Positions 7,443-14,969 of a stretch of DNA of 64,000 nt are shown here, piece by piece. The notes under the pieces are model-generated. The model ran no database searches, had not been told where the DNA came from, and was given only the letters and a program-made list of their open reading frames with translations. The stretch spans positions 62,001 to 126,000 of the forward strand of contig NZ_JAGGLB010000017.1 in the NCBI RefSeq assembly GCF_017874215.1. The letters run 5' to 3'. Positions within the stretch are counted from its first letter, which is position 1, and each line of letters begins with the position of its first letter. The DNA is from Paenibacillus eucommiae (GTDB taxonomy: Bacteria; Bacillota; Bacilli; Paenibacillales; NBRC-103111). Position numbers and translations under genes: made by a program.

Positions 7443-8544
7443 ACAGACGGATTTCCGGGAAGCTGCGAACTGGGGGATATCCCCTGCTCAGTTAGACGGT
7501 GTATGGGAGCCGATCCGTGAGGCGATCAGACAGAAGCTTATTCCAGGAGCAACGGCAGCCATTCTATGGAAAGGCGGGCAAATTAGCTACGCGTCAGGCT
7601 TGGCCGTTGATACCAAGGAGAAAGCAGTGCCTGCGCGGTTCAATACGATTTATGACTGTGCTTCGTTAACGAAGGTTGTTGCAACTTTGCCTGTCCTGTT
7701 ACTGCTGATAGATCAGGGCAAGCTAAAGCTTGAGGATCCAGTCGTTCATTACGTCCCGGAATTCGATCATGGCGGGAAGAGAGAAATAACGATCCGCCAT
7801 TTGCTAACGCATACATCCGGACTTGCTGCTTCAGAAGACTTTCATACTCAAGCATGGGATTTGGAGCGGATTCTTCGCTCGATCGGAAATAAGCCGCTTT
7901 CCTACGAACCAGGGAAGCAGGTTATCTACAGTGATCTGGGATTTATCCTGCTGGGCGTTATTGCAGCCCGTCTGCTGAATATGAACCTGGATCAGGCAGC
8001 CAAGCAATGGATTTTTTCTCCGCTCGGTATGCTTGAAACCGGTTATTGTCCACCATCTGAGCTGCTGCCGCGCATTGCGGCTACCGAGCTGTCCCAAGAA
8101 ACCGGTACGTATTGGCATGGCGTGGTACACGATGAGAATGCGCGTGCTGCGGGCGGTATAAGCGGCCATGCGGGGCTGTTCTCAACTGCTGGTGATCTGC
8201 TGAAGTACGCACGCATGTGGTTGAACAGCGAAGATAGCATACATCATAGTGTACTTTCACCATCTGTGATTGCGGCTTCAACTGGCTTGCAGACCTCCGG
8301 TATAAGTGGCAGCAGACGCGGTCTCGGCTGGGTGTTGAAGGGGGATCAGGCCGATGTGTCCGGTTCTTTCTCTAGCGAGGCTTATGGACACACCGGTTTT
8401 ACGGGTACCAGCCTTTACTTTGATCCTCAGCTTGATCTGGCAGCCGTATTGCTCACCAATAGGGTACACTACGGACGAGGTCAAAACATTACACAACTGA
8501 GGTCGGATTTTCACGATGCCGCAGCGGCATTGATTCGTCCTTAA
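7435..8544 (+). CDS. Beta-lactamase-fold serine hydrolase, AmiE-like candidate
   Basis: The 369-residue protein is a class C beta-lactamase/PBP4-type hydrolase. The nucleophile motif SxxK appears as CASLTKVV near residue 77, the second motif as IYSDLGF near residue 164, and the third as GHTGFTGTS near residue 320. The start codon overlaps the end of namZ by eight bases, implying coupled translation. In B. subtilis the corresponding ybbC neighbour AmiE is an N-acetylmuramyl-L-alanine amidase that strips peptide from MurNAc. The same role fits here, but the family also includes esterases and D-peptidases. No signal peptide is visible, so like its neighbour it is probably cytoplasmic. Confidence 0.75.
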   Translation: MDEQTDFREAANWGISPAQLDGVWEPIREAIRQKLIPGATAAILWKGGQISYASGLAVDTKEKAVPARFNTIYDCASLTKVVATLPVLLLLIDQGKLKLEDPVVHYVPEFDHGGKREITIRHLLTHTSGLAASEDFHTQAWDLERILRSIGNKPLSYEPGKQVIYSDLGFILLGVIAARLLNMNLDQAAKQWIFSPLGMLETGYCPPSELLPRIAATELSQETGTYWHGVVHDENARAAGGISGHAGLFSTAGDLLKYARMWLNSEDSIHHSVLSPSVIAASTGLQTSGISGSRRGLGWVLKGDQADVSGSFSSEAYGHTGFTGTSLYFDPQLDLAAVLLTNRVHYGRGQNITQLRSDFHDAAAALIRP

Positions 8545-8590
8545 TACTTCTTAGTCCAAACAAAACCAATCATTAGGAGGATTTACCCAG

Positions 8591-9895
8591 ATGAAATTCA
8601 AACAGTTAGCTCTGGTATTGCTCGCTCTGACAATTATGGTAGTAGCAGCAGGTTGCGGCAAGAAAGAAGATACGAATCCCGCAGCTTCGCCAACACCTGG
8701 CACGAACACACCTGCAGTAGATAAAGTGAAAGTGTCGATTACTTCCTGGAGATCTGAACAAAGTGAACAAGATCTGTACAAAGCCATTCAAGCAGAATTG
8801 AACAAAACATCCCCAGAAATTGAACTGGAATTCAAACCTGTTAAAGCGACTGAGTACAACACTACTTTAAATGTGGCCCTTAAAACGAATACAGCGGCAG
8901 ATATTATCCACCTTCGTCCTTATGCAGGCGCCAAGGCACTTGCAGATGCTAATTACTTGGAGCCAATTGACGGCTTGAAGGGCCTCGACGTGTTCACGGA
9001 TGCTCAATTGCTTGCAGCTCAAGGTACTGATGGCAAGCAATACGGCGTGCCTTACATGCTGAGCTCCACACAAATTTTGTATAACAAAAAAGTATTCGCA
9101 GACAATAATCTTACAGAGCCTGCAACTTGGGCTGATTTAATCAAAATTGCAGACACACTGAAAGAAAAGAAAATCACTCCATTTGCTTTCGGTTCCAAAG
9201 AGGGCTGGGTACTTTCATTGATGCATGGAGCAATTGGCCCGCAATTTTACGGACCTGATTTCATTGATAAATTTCTGAAGGGTGAAGTTACACTTGATAG
9301 CCCTGAATTTTTGAAATCCGTTGAAGCTATGAAGAGCCTGACACCTTACTTCCCGAACAATTTTGAAGGCTTGGGCATGGAAGATATCCGTACCATGTTC
9401 GCAACTGGTCAAACAGGAATGGTTATTAACGGACATTTCGAGATTGCATCGATTCTGGCTTTGAACCCTGATTTGGAAATTGGAGCGTTCCCTGTACCTC
9501 CGGTTGATGCTGGCGGCAAGGCTTCTGTATCCACTTGGGTAGACGGTTCCTTTGGTATTAACAAAGAATCCAAAAACAAAGAAGCTGCAAAGAAAGTTCT
9601 TGAGTTTATGACAACAGAAACATATGGCAACATGATTCTTAATGCAACGAAATCACCTTCACCAATCCCAGGCGTGAAAACAGATGATGAATTAACGAAT
9701 AAAATTGCTCAATTATCTGCTACTAATGCGGTTCCTTATTTTGCAGTAACTTACCTGAACTCTGGTAACCCGACGACTAAAGCTACACTGGAAGGCTTGC
9801 TTCAAGGCATGTACTTGAATAAATTGACACCTGAACAGGTTGTTAAAGACGCTCAGAAAAATGTAGACACCTGGTTTAAACCAGCTGGCAAATAA
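8591..9895 (+). CDS. Sugar ABC transporter substrate-binding lipoprotein (family 1)
   Basis: The 434-residue protein begins with a lipoprotein signal (hydrophobic run, then AAGCGKKED, lipidated Cys at residue 22), followed by an Ala/Thr/Pro linker and a two-lobe binding fold. VKVSITSWRS, IQAELNKTSPEIELEF and the ADIIHLRPYAGAKALADANYLEPID hinge region are typical of family 1 sugar-binding proteins. The start follows TAGGAGGAT by seven bases. It lies between the amidase-like gene and two permease genes, so it probably captures muropeptide-derived sugars (MurNAc or MurNAc-GlcNAc), an inference from context only. A hairpin after the gene (9921-9979) may raise its expression relative to the permeases. 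Confidence 0.9.
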   Translation: MKFKQLALVLLALTIMVVAAGCGKKEDTNPAASPTPGTNTPAVDKVKVSITSWRSEQSEQDLYKAIQAELNKTSPEIELEFKPVKATEYNTTLNVALKTNTAADIIHLRPYAGAKALADANYLEPIDGLKGLDVFTDAQLLAAQGTDGKQYGVPYMLSSTQILYNKKVFADNNLTEPATWADLIKIADTLKEKKITPFAFGSKEGWVLSLMHGAIGPQFYGPDFIDKFLKGEVTLDSPEFLKSVEAMKSLTPYFPNNFEGLGMEDIRTMFATGQTGMVINGHFEIASILALNPDLEIGAFPVPPVDAGGKASVSTWVDGSFGINKESKNKEAAKKVLEFMTTETYGNMILNATKSPSPIPGVKTDDELTNKIAQLSATNAVPYFAVTYLNSGNPTTKATLEGLLQGMYLNKLTPEQVVKDAQKNVDTWFKPAGK

Positions 9896-9920
9896 TTATA
9901 AATGTTGTAGTTCATCATAG

Positions 9921-9990
9921 CTGCCGCCTCTATTAGTCAGGTGTGCTTCCATCAGGAACGCGCCTGCAGGTGGCGGCAGTTGTTTATTTT
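9921..9990 (+). terminator. Hairpin after the binding-protein gene, possible partial terminator
   Basis: CTGCCGCC (9921-9928) pairs with GGCGGCAG (9972-9979) and is followed by TTGTTTATTTT. Such hairpins between binding-protein and permease genes commonly limit read-through and stabilise the upstream mRNA. I see no gene in the rest of the 226-base gap up to 10121. Confidence 0.5.
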
Positions 9991-10121
9991 GAAAATCCAA
10001 GAGAGTAAACTCTTCATTTTTCATACATGGTTTGGATTTTACCGCGGGACGGCCTTTAACTCCCTGGAGGATGCTGCAGTCGTTTACGCTTGCCTAAATT
10101 TGATTGTGAGGTGAGTACTTA

Positions 10122-11063
10122 ATGGAAAATGTCAATAAAGCCAGTTTAAACGGCAAGAAGGTGTCCTGGAAACGTCACCTCATCCATATTTTTCCGATTC
10201 CAGCAATCGTGATTTATACGGTATTCGTCGTTTACCCGATCCTGGCTGCTTTCACCTATAGTTTATTTGATTGGAACGGCTTGACGATGGGGAGCTTCAA
10301 TAATTTTGAGAACTTCGTCACCCTGTTTACCAAGGAACCGTTCAATACTTTGTTCTGGAATGCGCTCGGCCATAATATTTACTACTTTGCAGTCGAGATG
10401 GTCGTCCAGAATGGTATCGCCTTTGGACTCGCCTATATTATTTTCAAGAAAGTGAAGGGTGCGCAGTTTTTCAAAGTTGCCTACTTCCTGCCGCGGCTGT
10501 TGTCCATCATCATTGTCGGCTTTCTATGGAAATTAATTCTGAATCCGAACCTTGGTATCTTGAATGTCACGTTGAAAAAAATAGGACTCGATTCCTGGGC
10601 TGTAGCTTGGCTGGGTAATCCGGATACAGCGCTCACGGCGGTTGTTCTGATTAACAGTTGGTTTGCCATCGGATTTTTTATGCTTATCTTCCTGGCGGGG
10701 CTGCAGTCCATCTCTACAGAGGTGCTGGAAGCAGCTAAGATTGAAGGAGCAGTTGGTTTCAGACTTGTCCGCTCGATCATTCTTCCCATGATGTTCCAGC
10801 CGCTTGTTATTGTTATTGTAATGACCTTTATCCAAGCTTTCGAGGCATTTGAACTAGTATTTGCAATGCAGGGTTCAATGGGAGAGCCTTACTATTCCAC
10901 AGATTTGCTGGCTGTTTTCTTCTATCGTACGGCATTCGGCAGTAGTGCAGGGGATTCGGGCGCATTAGGCATTGGTTCAGCGCTTGCCGTTGTAATGTTC
11001 GTAATTATTGCGACGATATCCGCCGTATTCATGTCTTATGTGAATAAAAAGGAATCGGCTTAA
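10122..11063 (+). CDS. Sugar ABC transporter permease, MalF/UgpA type
   Basis: The 313-residue integral membrane protein has about six hydrophobic segments, and the EAA loop typical of binding-protein-dependent permeases (LEAAKIEGAVGFRLVRSIILPMM, near residues 205-227) that docks on the ATPase. It starts with an RBS (GTGAGGTGAG) and follows the lipoprotein gene after an attenuating hairpin. It pairs with the permease at 11081. No ATPase gene is present in the unit, so a shared MsmX-type ATPase encoded elsewhere is expected. Confidence 0.92.
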   Translation: MENVNKASLNGKKVSWKRHLIHIFPIPAIVIYTVFVVYPILAAFTYSLFDWNGLTMGSFNNFENFVTLFTKEPFNTLFWNALGHNIYYFAVEMVVQNGIAFGLAYIIFKKVKGAQFFKVAYFLPRLLSIIIVGFLWKLILNPNLGILNVTLKKIGLDSWAVAWLGNPDTALTAVVLINSWFAIGFFMLIFLAGLQSISTEVLEAAKIEGAVGFRLVRSIILPMMFQPLVIVIVMTFIQAFEAFELVFAMQGSMGEPYYSTDLLAVFFYRTAFGSSAGDSGALGIGSALAVVMFVIIATISAVFMSYVNKKESA

Positions 11064-11080
11064 GAAAGGGGATCGACTGC

Positions 11081-11905
11081 ATGAGCTTTAAAATAGTTAA
11101 AAGAAGTCTTTTATACACTGTAGCGATCGGATATGCGCTTATCTCGCTGTTCCCGTTGGTCCTTATGGTGATATCGTCGCTTAAGCCGAACATTGAGATC
11201 TTTACCAAACCGCTTTCCTTGCCTTCAAAAATCAGCTATACCTCTTACGAAACACTTTTTGTCAAATTAAACTATGCGAATTATATAAAAAATAGTATAT
11301 TTGTGAGTGGAGTAACACTGCTCCTCCTGCTTGTATTTAGTATTATGCTTTCTTATTATCTGGCCAGATTTAAATTTAAATGGAGCGGGCTGCTGTTCTT
11401 CTACTTCTTGATTGGTATGATGCTGCCGATTAAGCTTGGTCTTGTTCCACTGTTTTTACTCATTAAAGATCTTAATTTAGTCGATTCCTTATGGTCCATC
11501 ATTCTGATTCATATCGGAACGGGTATGTCGATGGCTGTATTGATATTGACCGGATTTTTCCGGACGCTGCCGAAGGAATTGGAGGAGGCTGGCCGGATAG
11601 ATGGTGCTTCCAACATGGGAATACTGATGAAGATACTTATTCCTCTGATGCGTCCGGCTATCGGTACTGTGGTGATTATTAATTTCATCGGGGTTTGGAA
11701 TGAATTTTTCTTCCCTATGATTTTCATCCAGGATGAAGCGAAGAAGACGATTCCGCTTGGTATGCTGAAGCTGTTCGGTGAGTTCACTACCGATTGGAGT
11801 GTATTGTTCGCAGGCTTGACGTTGTCTTCCTTACCCATGATCATTATCTTTGCCTTCGCTTCCAAACAGTTTATGGAGGGATTAACGGCTGGTGCTGTTA
11901 AATAA
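11081..11905 (+). CDS. Sugar ABC transporter permease, MalG/UgpE type
   Basis: A 274-residue membrane protein with six predicted helices and a well-formed EAA motif (ELEEAGRIDGASNMGILMKILIPLMRP, about residues 166-192). It begins 17 bases after the first permease with GAAAGGGGATCG as ribosome site, and its last codons overlap the region before the regulator gene. It forms the second half of the translocation channel with its partner. The substrate is inferred from the muropeptide context. Confidence 0.92.
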   Translation: MSFKIVKRSLLYTVAIGYALISLFPLVLMVISSLKPNIEIFTKPLSLPSKISYTSYETLFVKLNYANYIKNSIFVSGVTLLLLLVFSIMLSYYLARFKFKWSGLLFFYFLIGMMLPIKLGLVPLFLLIKDLNLVDSLWSIILIHIGTGMSMAVLILTGFFRTLPKELEEAGRIDGASNMGILMKILIPLMRPAIGTVVIINFIGVWNEFFFPMIFIQDEAKKTIPLGMLKLFGEFTTDWSVLFAGLTLSSLPMIIIFAFASKQFMEGLTAGAVK

Positions 11906-11942
11906 TGAGGCAATGATAGATAGACTGAAAAGGAGCAAGCCG

Positions 11943-12797
11943 ATGAACGGTGGATTAGTGAGACTGCGGGAAATTCTAAATGCAATTACGCCTTCAGAGC
12001 GCAAGGTTGCAGACTTCATCCTTCAAGATCCGCAGCGGATTGTCGGCATGTCTGTAGCCCAGCTTTCCCAGGAGAGCGGAGGCAGTCAGGCAGCGGTCAT
12101 CCGGCTGTGCAAATCTGCGGGCTTTAAGGGCTATCAAGAGCTGATGCTTAAAGTATTGGGAGATCTGCAGGAAGAGAGAAGCGGGATTGGCAGCGGCGGC
12201 GGCTATCAAGAGTTCATCCGCGGCGATTCCATTGAACGGATTATAGAGAATGTATCCAACAATAACATTCAATCGATTCGGGATACACTCAAGATCATGA
12301 CGCCTGCACACATCGAGAAAGCCGTCGATGCGCTGCTGCGTGCGAAGCGGATTTACTTCTACGGGATCGGCGCTTCCAACTTGATCGCTGTGGATGCCCA
12401 GCAAAAATTTATCCGGATTAACAAGACCAGCTTCTCCTTCACAGACAGCGATTTGCAAATCATTACGGCTGTCATGCTGGAGAGAGACGATGTCGCTGTC
12501 GGCATTTCCTACTCCGGCGAAACGCAGGAGATCGTGGAATGTATGAAGCGGGCACGTGAACTTGGCGCAACGACGATTTCCATTACCCGTTATGGAAACT
12601 CAACGGTCAGCCAATTGGCTGATATTCCGCTCTATATTTCCTCCACGGAAACGGAAATTCGCAGTGGCGCCACCTCATCGCGTATTACGCAGCTGAATAT
12701 GATCGATATTCTGTATCTCGGCGTTGCCAGCAGGGAGTACGATAAGTCCGTTCGCTATTTGGAAATCAGCCGAAGTGCGGTTAAGAAGAAGAAATGA
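11943..12797 (+). CDS. murR: MurR/RpiR family transcriptional regulator
   Basis: The 284-residue product has the two RpiR-family domains. An N-terminal helix-turn-helix spans about residues 1-77 (LREILNAITPSERKVADFIL, SVAQLSQESGGSQAAVIRLCKSAGFKGYQE). A C-terminal SIS sugar-phosphate domain follows (KRIYFYGIGASNLIAVDAQQKF and VAVGISYSGETQEIVECMKRARELGATTISITRY). The start at 11943 is chosen because AAGGAGC precedes it by eight bases; an upstream start at 11892 would overlap the permease and lacks a site. MurR proteins sense MurNAc-6-phosphate. As last gene of the namZ-ABC operon it probably controls that operon through the palindromes at 6151-6185. The effector identity is inferred from neighbours. 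Confidence 0.82.
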   Translation: MNGGLVRLREILNAITPSERKVADFILQDPQRIVGMSVAQLSQESGGSQAAVIRLCKSAGFKGYQELMLKVLGDLQEERSGIGSGGGYQEFIRGDSIERIIENVSNNNIQSIRDTLKIMTPAHIEKAVDALLRAKRIYFYGIGASNLIAVDAQQKFIRINKTSFSFTDSDLQIITAVMLERDDVAVGISYSGETQEIVECMKRARELGATTISITRYGNSTVSQLADIPLYISSTETEIRSGATSSRITQLNMIDILYLGVASREYDKSVRYLEISRSAVKKKK

Positions 12798-12800
12798 TGT

Positions 12801-13027
12801 TGAGAAAGACGCCTTGCGGCGTCCTTTGATGTGCGTGTTCGTGACGTTGGTGCATAGGGGGAGGGAATGGCTGTGGGCTCCAGCCGCTGTTAAAGATTTG
12901 TTCCCTTGAATGGAAATGATAATGAGGTTGGAACAAATCTTTAAAGGCGGACGCTACCGCTCTTCCACCCACAGCCATTCCCTCTCTTTAGCTACAATCG
13001 CACGAACACCAGGCTCAAACGGACAGC
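12801..13027. repeat. Structured repeat element, long copy A
   Basis: The first 53 bases are identical to copy B at 13561. The element begins with a GACGCC-TTGC-GGCGTC hairpin (12809-12824). It then has nested complementary segments: GTGTTCGTG with CACGAACAC, then GGGAATGGCTGTGGG (about 12862-12876) with CCCACAGCCATTCCC (about 12967-12981), and an inner TAAAGATTTGTTCC (12891-12904) with GGAACAAATCTTTA (12930-12943). The whole can fold as one long hairpin of about 180 bases. It lies immediately after murR. No protein-coding potential is convincing in 12798-13745. Confidence 0.8.
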
Positions 13028-13117
13028 CAGCAAGAGATTTTTTCTTGGGTTTGAGGAGATATCCTAGCTGGCGCAGTTGCTGGAGAAGAAGAGAACGCGC
13101 AGGTGAGAAGGATTTGC

Positions 13118-13310
13118 TACTTTAACGATGATTTTCATCGTTAAAGTAACAGATCCTCTCGACAACCTTGCTTTAACGATGAAAATCATCGTTAAAATCC
13201 CTTTTAACCACCCTGAGAGGCCAACATGCCTCTTTTAACGATGAAAAACATCGTTAACGTGACGGATTGACCTGGAACACTTACTTTAACGATGAAAAAC
13301 ATCGTTAAGT
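13118..13310. repeat. Quadruplet of AACGATG hairpin repeats (cluster 2)
   Basis: Four palindromes lie at 13118-13148, 13172-13196, 13235-13257 and 13283-13310, spaced 54, 63 and 48 bases start to start. The first has loop ATTTT and the other three have A-rich loops, so most of this block is the reverse orientation of clusters 1 and 3. It sits between structured elements A and B in the gap between murR and the PLP-enzyme gene. Confidence 0.85.
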
Positions 13311-13560
13311 GGAGTACACGCTCATTTCAGCGAGGGTGGGCTGCTACTACCACGATTAAATGGATAACGGACTGTCAGTAGAAGTTACATTCCTGAGGGA
13401 GAGGGATCGTGGCAATAGGATAATCTGGGTTTCCTTTCTGATTCCCTCAGAGGATGAAGGATCCCCCCGTCTACTTTCCCACTGTAAAGCTACACTGTGT
13501 ATTCGGGAATTTTTCAATCCAGGCATCACCCCAAAAAACTTATACTTTCTAAATAGTTCA

Positions 13561-13701
13561 TGAGAAAGACGCCTTGCGGCGTCCTTTGATGTGCGTGTTC
13601 GTGACGTTGGTGCTAGTGGGAGGGAAGGACAGTGGGATCCAGCCACAGCCCTTCCCTCTATCAGCTATTATCGCACGAACTCCAAACTCAAACGGACTGC
13701 T
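13561..13701. repeat. Structured repeat element, short copy B
   Basis: This copy starts with the same 53 bases as copy A and ends with the same segment (ATCGCACGAAC, then CTCAAACGGAC). It lacks the inner TAAAGATTTGTTCC hairpin. Its central stem is GGGAGGGAAGG with CCTTCCCTC; where copy A pairs GAATGG with CCATTC, this copy pairs GAAGG with CCTTC, so base changes are matched on both sides. It ends 44 bases before the PLP-enzyme start and could form part of its leader. Confidence 0.8.
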
Positions 13702-13745
13702 ACCCAGAGTGCTGCTGTAACGATGTTTACGAAAGTGAGGAATTC

Positions 13746-14921
13746 ATGGTGGAAACCCCTTATATCATCATAGACGAGCTAACAATGAAGCGAAATATTA
13801 CGAGAATGGCCGAAAAAGTTGCTTTGCACGGTGTAAGCCTGAGACCTCACATTAAGACACATAAAATGCCCGAGCTTGCTAAACTTCAACTGCAGGCCGG
13901 AGCTAGTGGAATCACAGTAGCAAAAGTCGGAGAAGCTGAAATCATGTCGGCTGCGGGTGTACAGGATATTTTTATAGCCTATCCCTTGGTCGTACGCTCC
14001 AAAATTGAACGCGCGGCTGCTCTGATGGATAAGTCGAGAATCGTGTTTGCAGTTGACAGCATAGAAGGCGGCTCGATTCTTTCGGAGATTGCGTTAAGCC
14101 TGAATCGCGTGCTGGAAGTAAGACTGGAGATTGATTTGGGTCTGAAAAGAACCGGTGTCCTCTATGAGGAAGCCGAGCAGCTGGCACTGAAGCTCCACGA
14201 GCTTGAAGGAATAAAGCTGACTGGAATTTTCACCTACCGGGGATCGATGCTTTCCGGACAGCCGACAATGGATACGAAGGCCGCAGGTCTGGAAGAAGGA
14301 ACACTGATGGCTGCTCTTGCTGCCAGACTTCGGGAGCTGCAGCTTGATATCCGTGATGTTAGCGTGGGCTCGACACCAACGGGCGAATATGCTGCCCAGG
14401 TGCAGGGAGTAACGGAAATTCGGCCGGGTACTTATATTTTTAACGATCGTATGCAGGAAACGATTGGTGCCTGCAGTGCTGAGGACTGTGCCGCATCGGT
14501 GCAGGTTACAGTAGTCAGTGTGCGGAAGGATGGACTGGTTATTGTCGATGGCGGCAGCAAAACCTTTGCTACAGATGTCCAGCCTGGCGGCTTGCTGGGT
14601 ATGGTCGGATTCGGCAAAGTAATCGGACATCCGGAGGCTGTTTTCGAGCGGATGAACGAGGAGCATGGCATTTTGCGGTTCCCTGAGCCTGCGAAAGCTG
14701 TAGCAGGTTCAGAGGCAGGAGCTGGAGCAGGTACTGGTACAGAGGCAGAAGTAGGAGCAACGGGTACAGGTAAAGGAGCAATGTCTTTTTCAATTGGAGA
14801 TACTCTCCAGATTGTCCCTAATCACATTTGCAGTACTGTGAATTTGCATAATGCTGTTTACTTGAAGCGTGGAGATCAGTTGGAGAAGCTTGTCGTTTCA
14901 GCTAGAGGAGCACTCACATAG
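13746..14921 (+). CDS. D-threonine aldolase / D-serine dehydratase-like PLP enzyme
   Basis: The 391-residue protein belongs to the alanine-racemase-fold PLP enzymes acting on D-amino acids. It starts TPYIIIDELTMKRNI, then SLRPHIKTHKMPELAKLQLQAGASGITVAKVGEAE, where the first lysine of KTHK is the expected PLP lysine. The C-terminal metal-binding motif NHICSTVNL (His and Cys ligands) is present. Such enzymes split D-threonine or dehydrate D-serine. ATG at 13746 has GTGAGG five bases upstream; an upstream frame to 13632 would include repeat B and is rejected. Residues about 318-345 are a Gly/Ala/Glu/Thr-rich low-complexity insertion just before the metal motif. It leads an operon with a D-aminoacylase-type enzyme and RidA. 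Confidence 0.82.
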   Translation: MVETPYIIIDELTMKRNITRMAEKVALHGVSLRPHIKTHKMPELAKLQLQAGASGITVAKVGEAEIMSAAGVQDIFIAYPLVVRSKIERAAALMDKSRIVFAVDSIEGGSILSEIALSLNRVLEVRLEIDLGLKRTGVLYEEAEQLALKLHELEGIKLTGIFTYRGSMLSGQPTMDTKAAGLEEGTLMAALAARLRELQLDIRDVSVGSTPTGEYAAQVQGVTEIRPGTYIFNDRMQETIGACSAEDCAASVQVTVVSVRKDGLVIVDGGSKTFATDVQPGGLLGMVGFGKVIGHPEAVFERMNEEHGILRFPEPAKAVAGSEAGAGAGTGTEAEVGATGTGKGAMSFSIGDTLQIVPNHICSTVNLHNAVYLKRGDQLEKLVVSARGALT

Positions 14922-14969
14922 ATTGATTTTGCAGAAACATAGCTTAAGTTCGAGAAGGAGTTCCTAAAC

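Noticed and set aside
13320..13380. T-box-like AGGGTGG followed by ACCACG
   Set aside because: The match to the T-box antiterminator is partial, there is no specifier stem or terminator in place, and the downstream gene is not tRNA-linked.
13356..13646. Small ORFs in the murR-PLP enzyme gap
   Set aside because: They overlap palindromic repeats on both strands and have no recognisable product.
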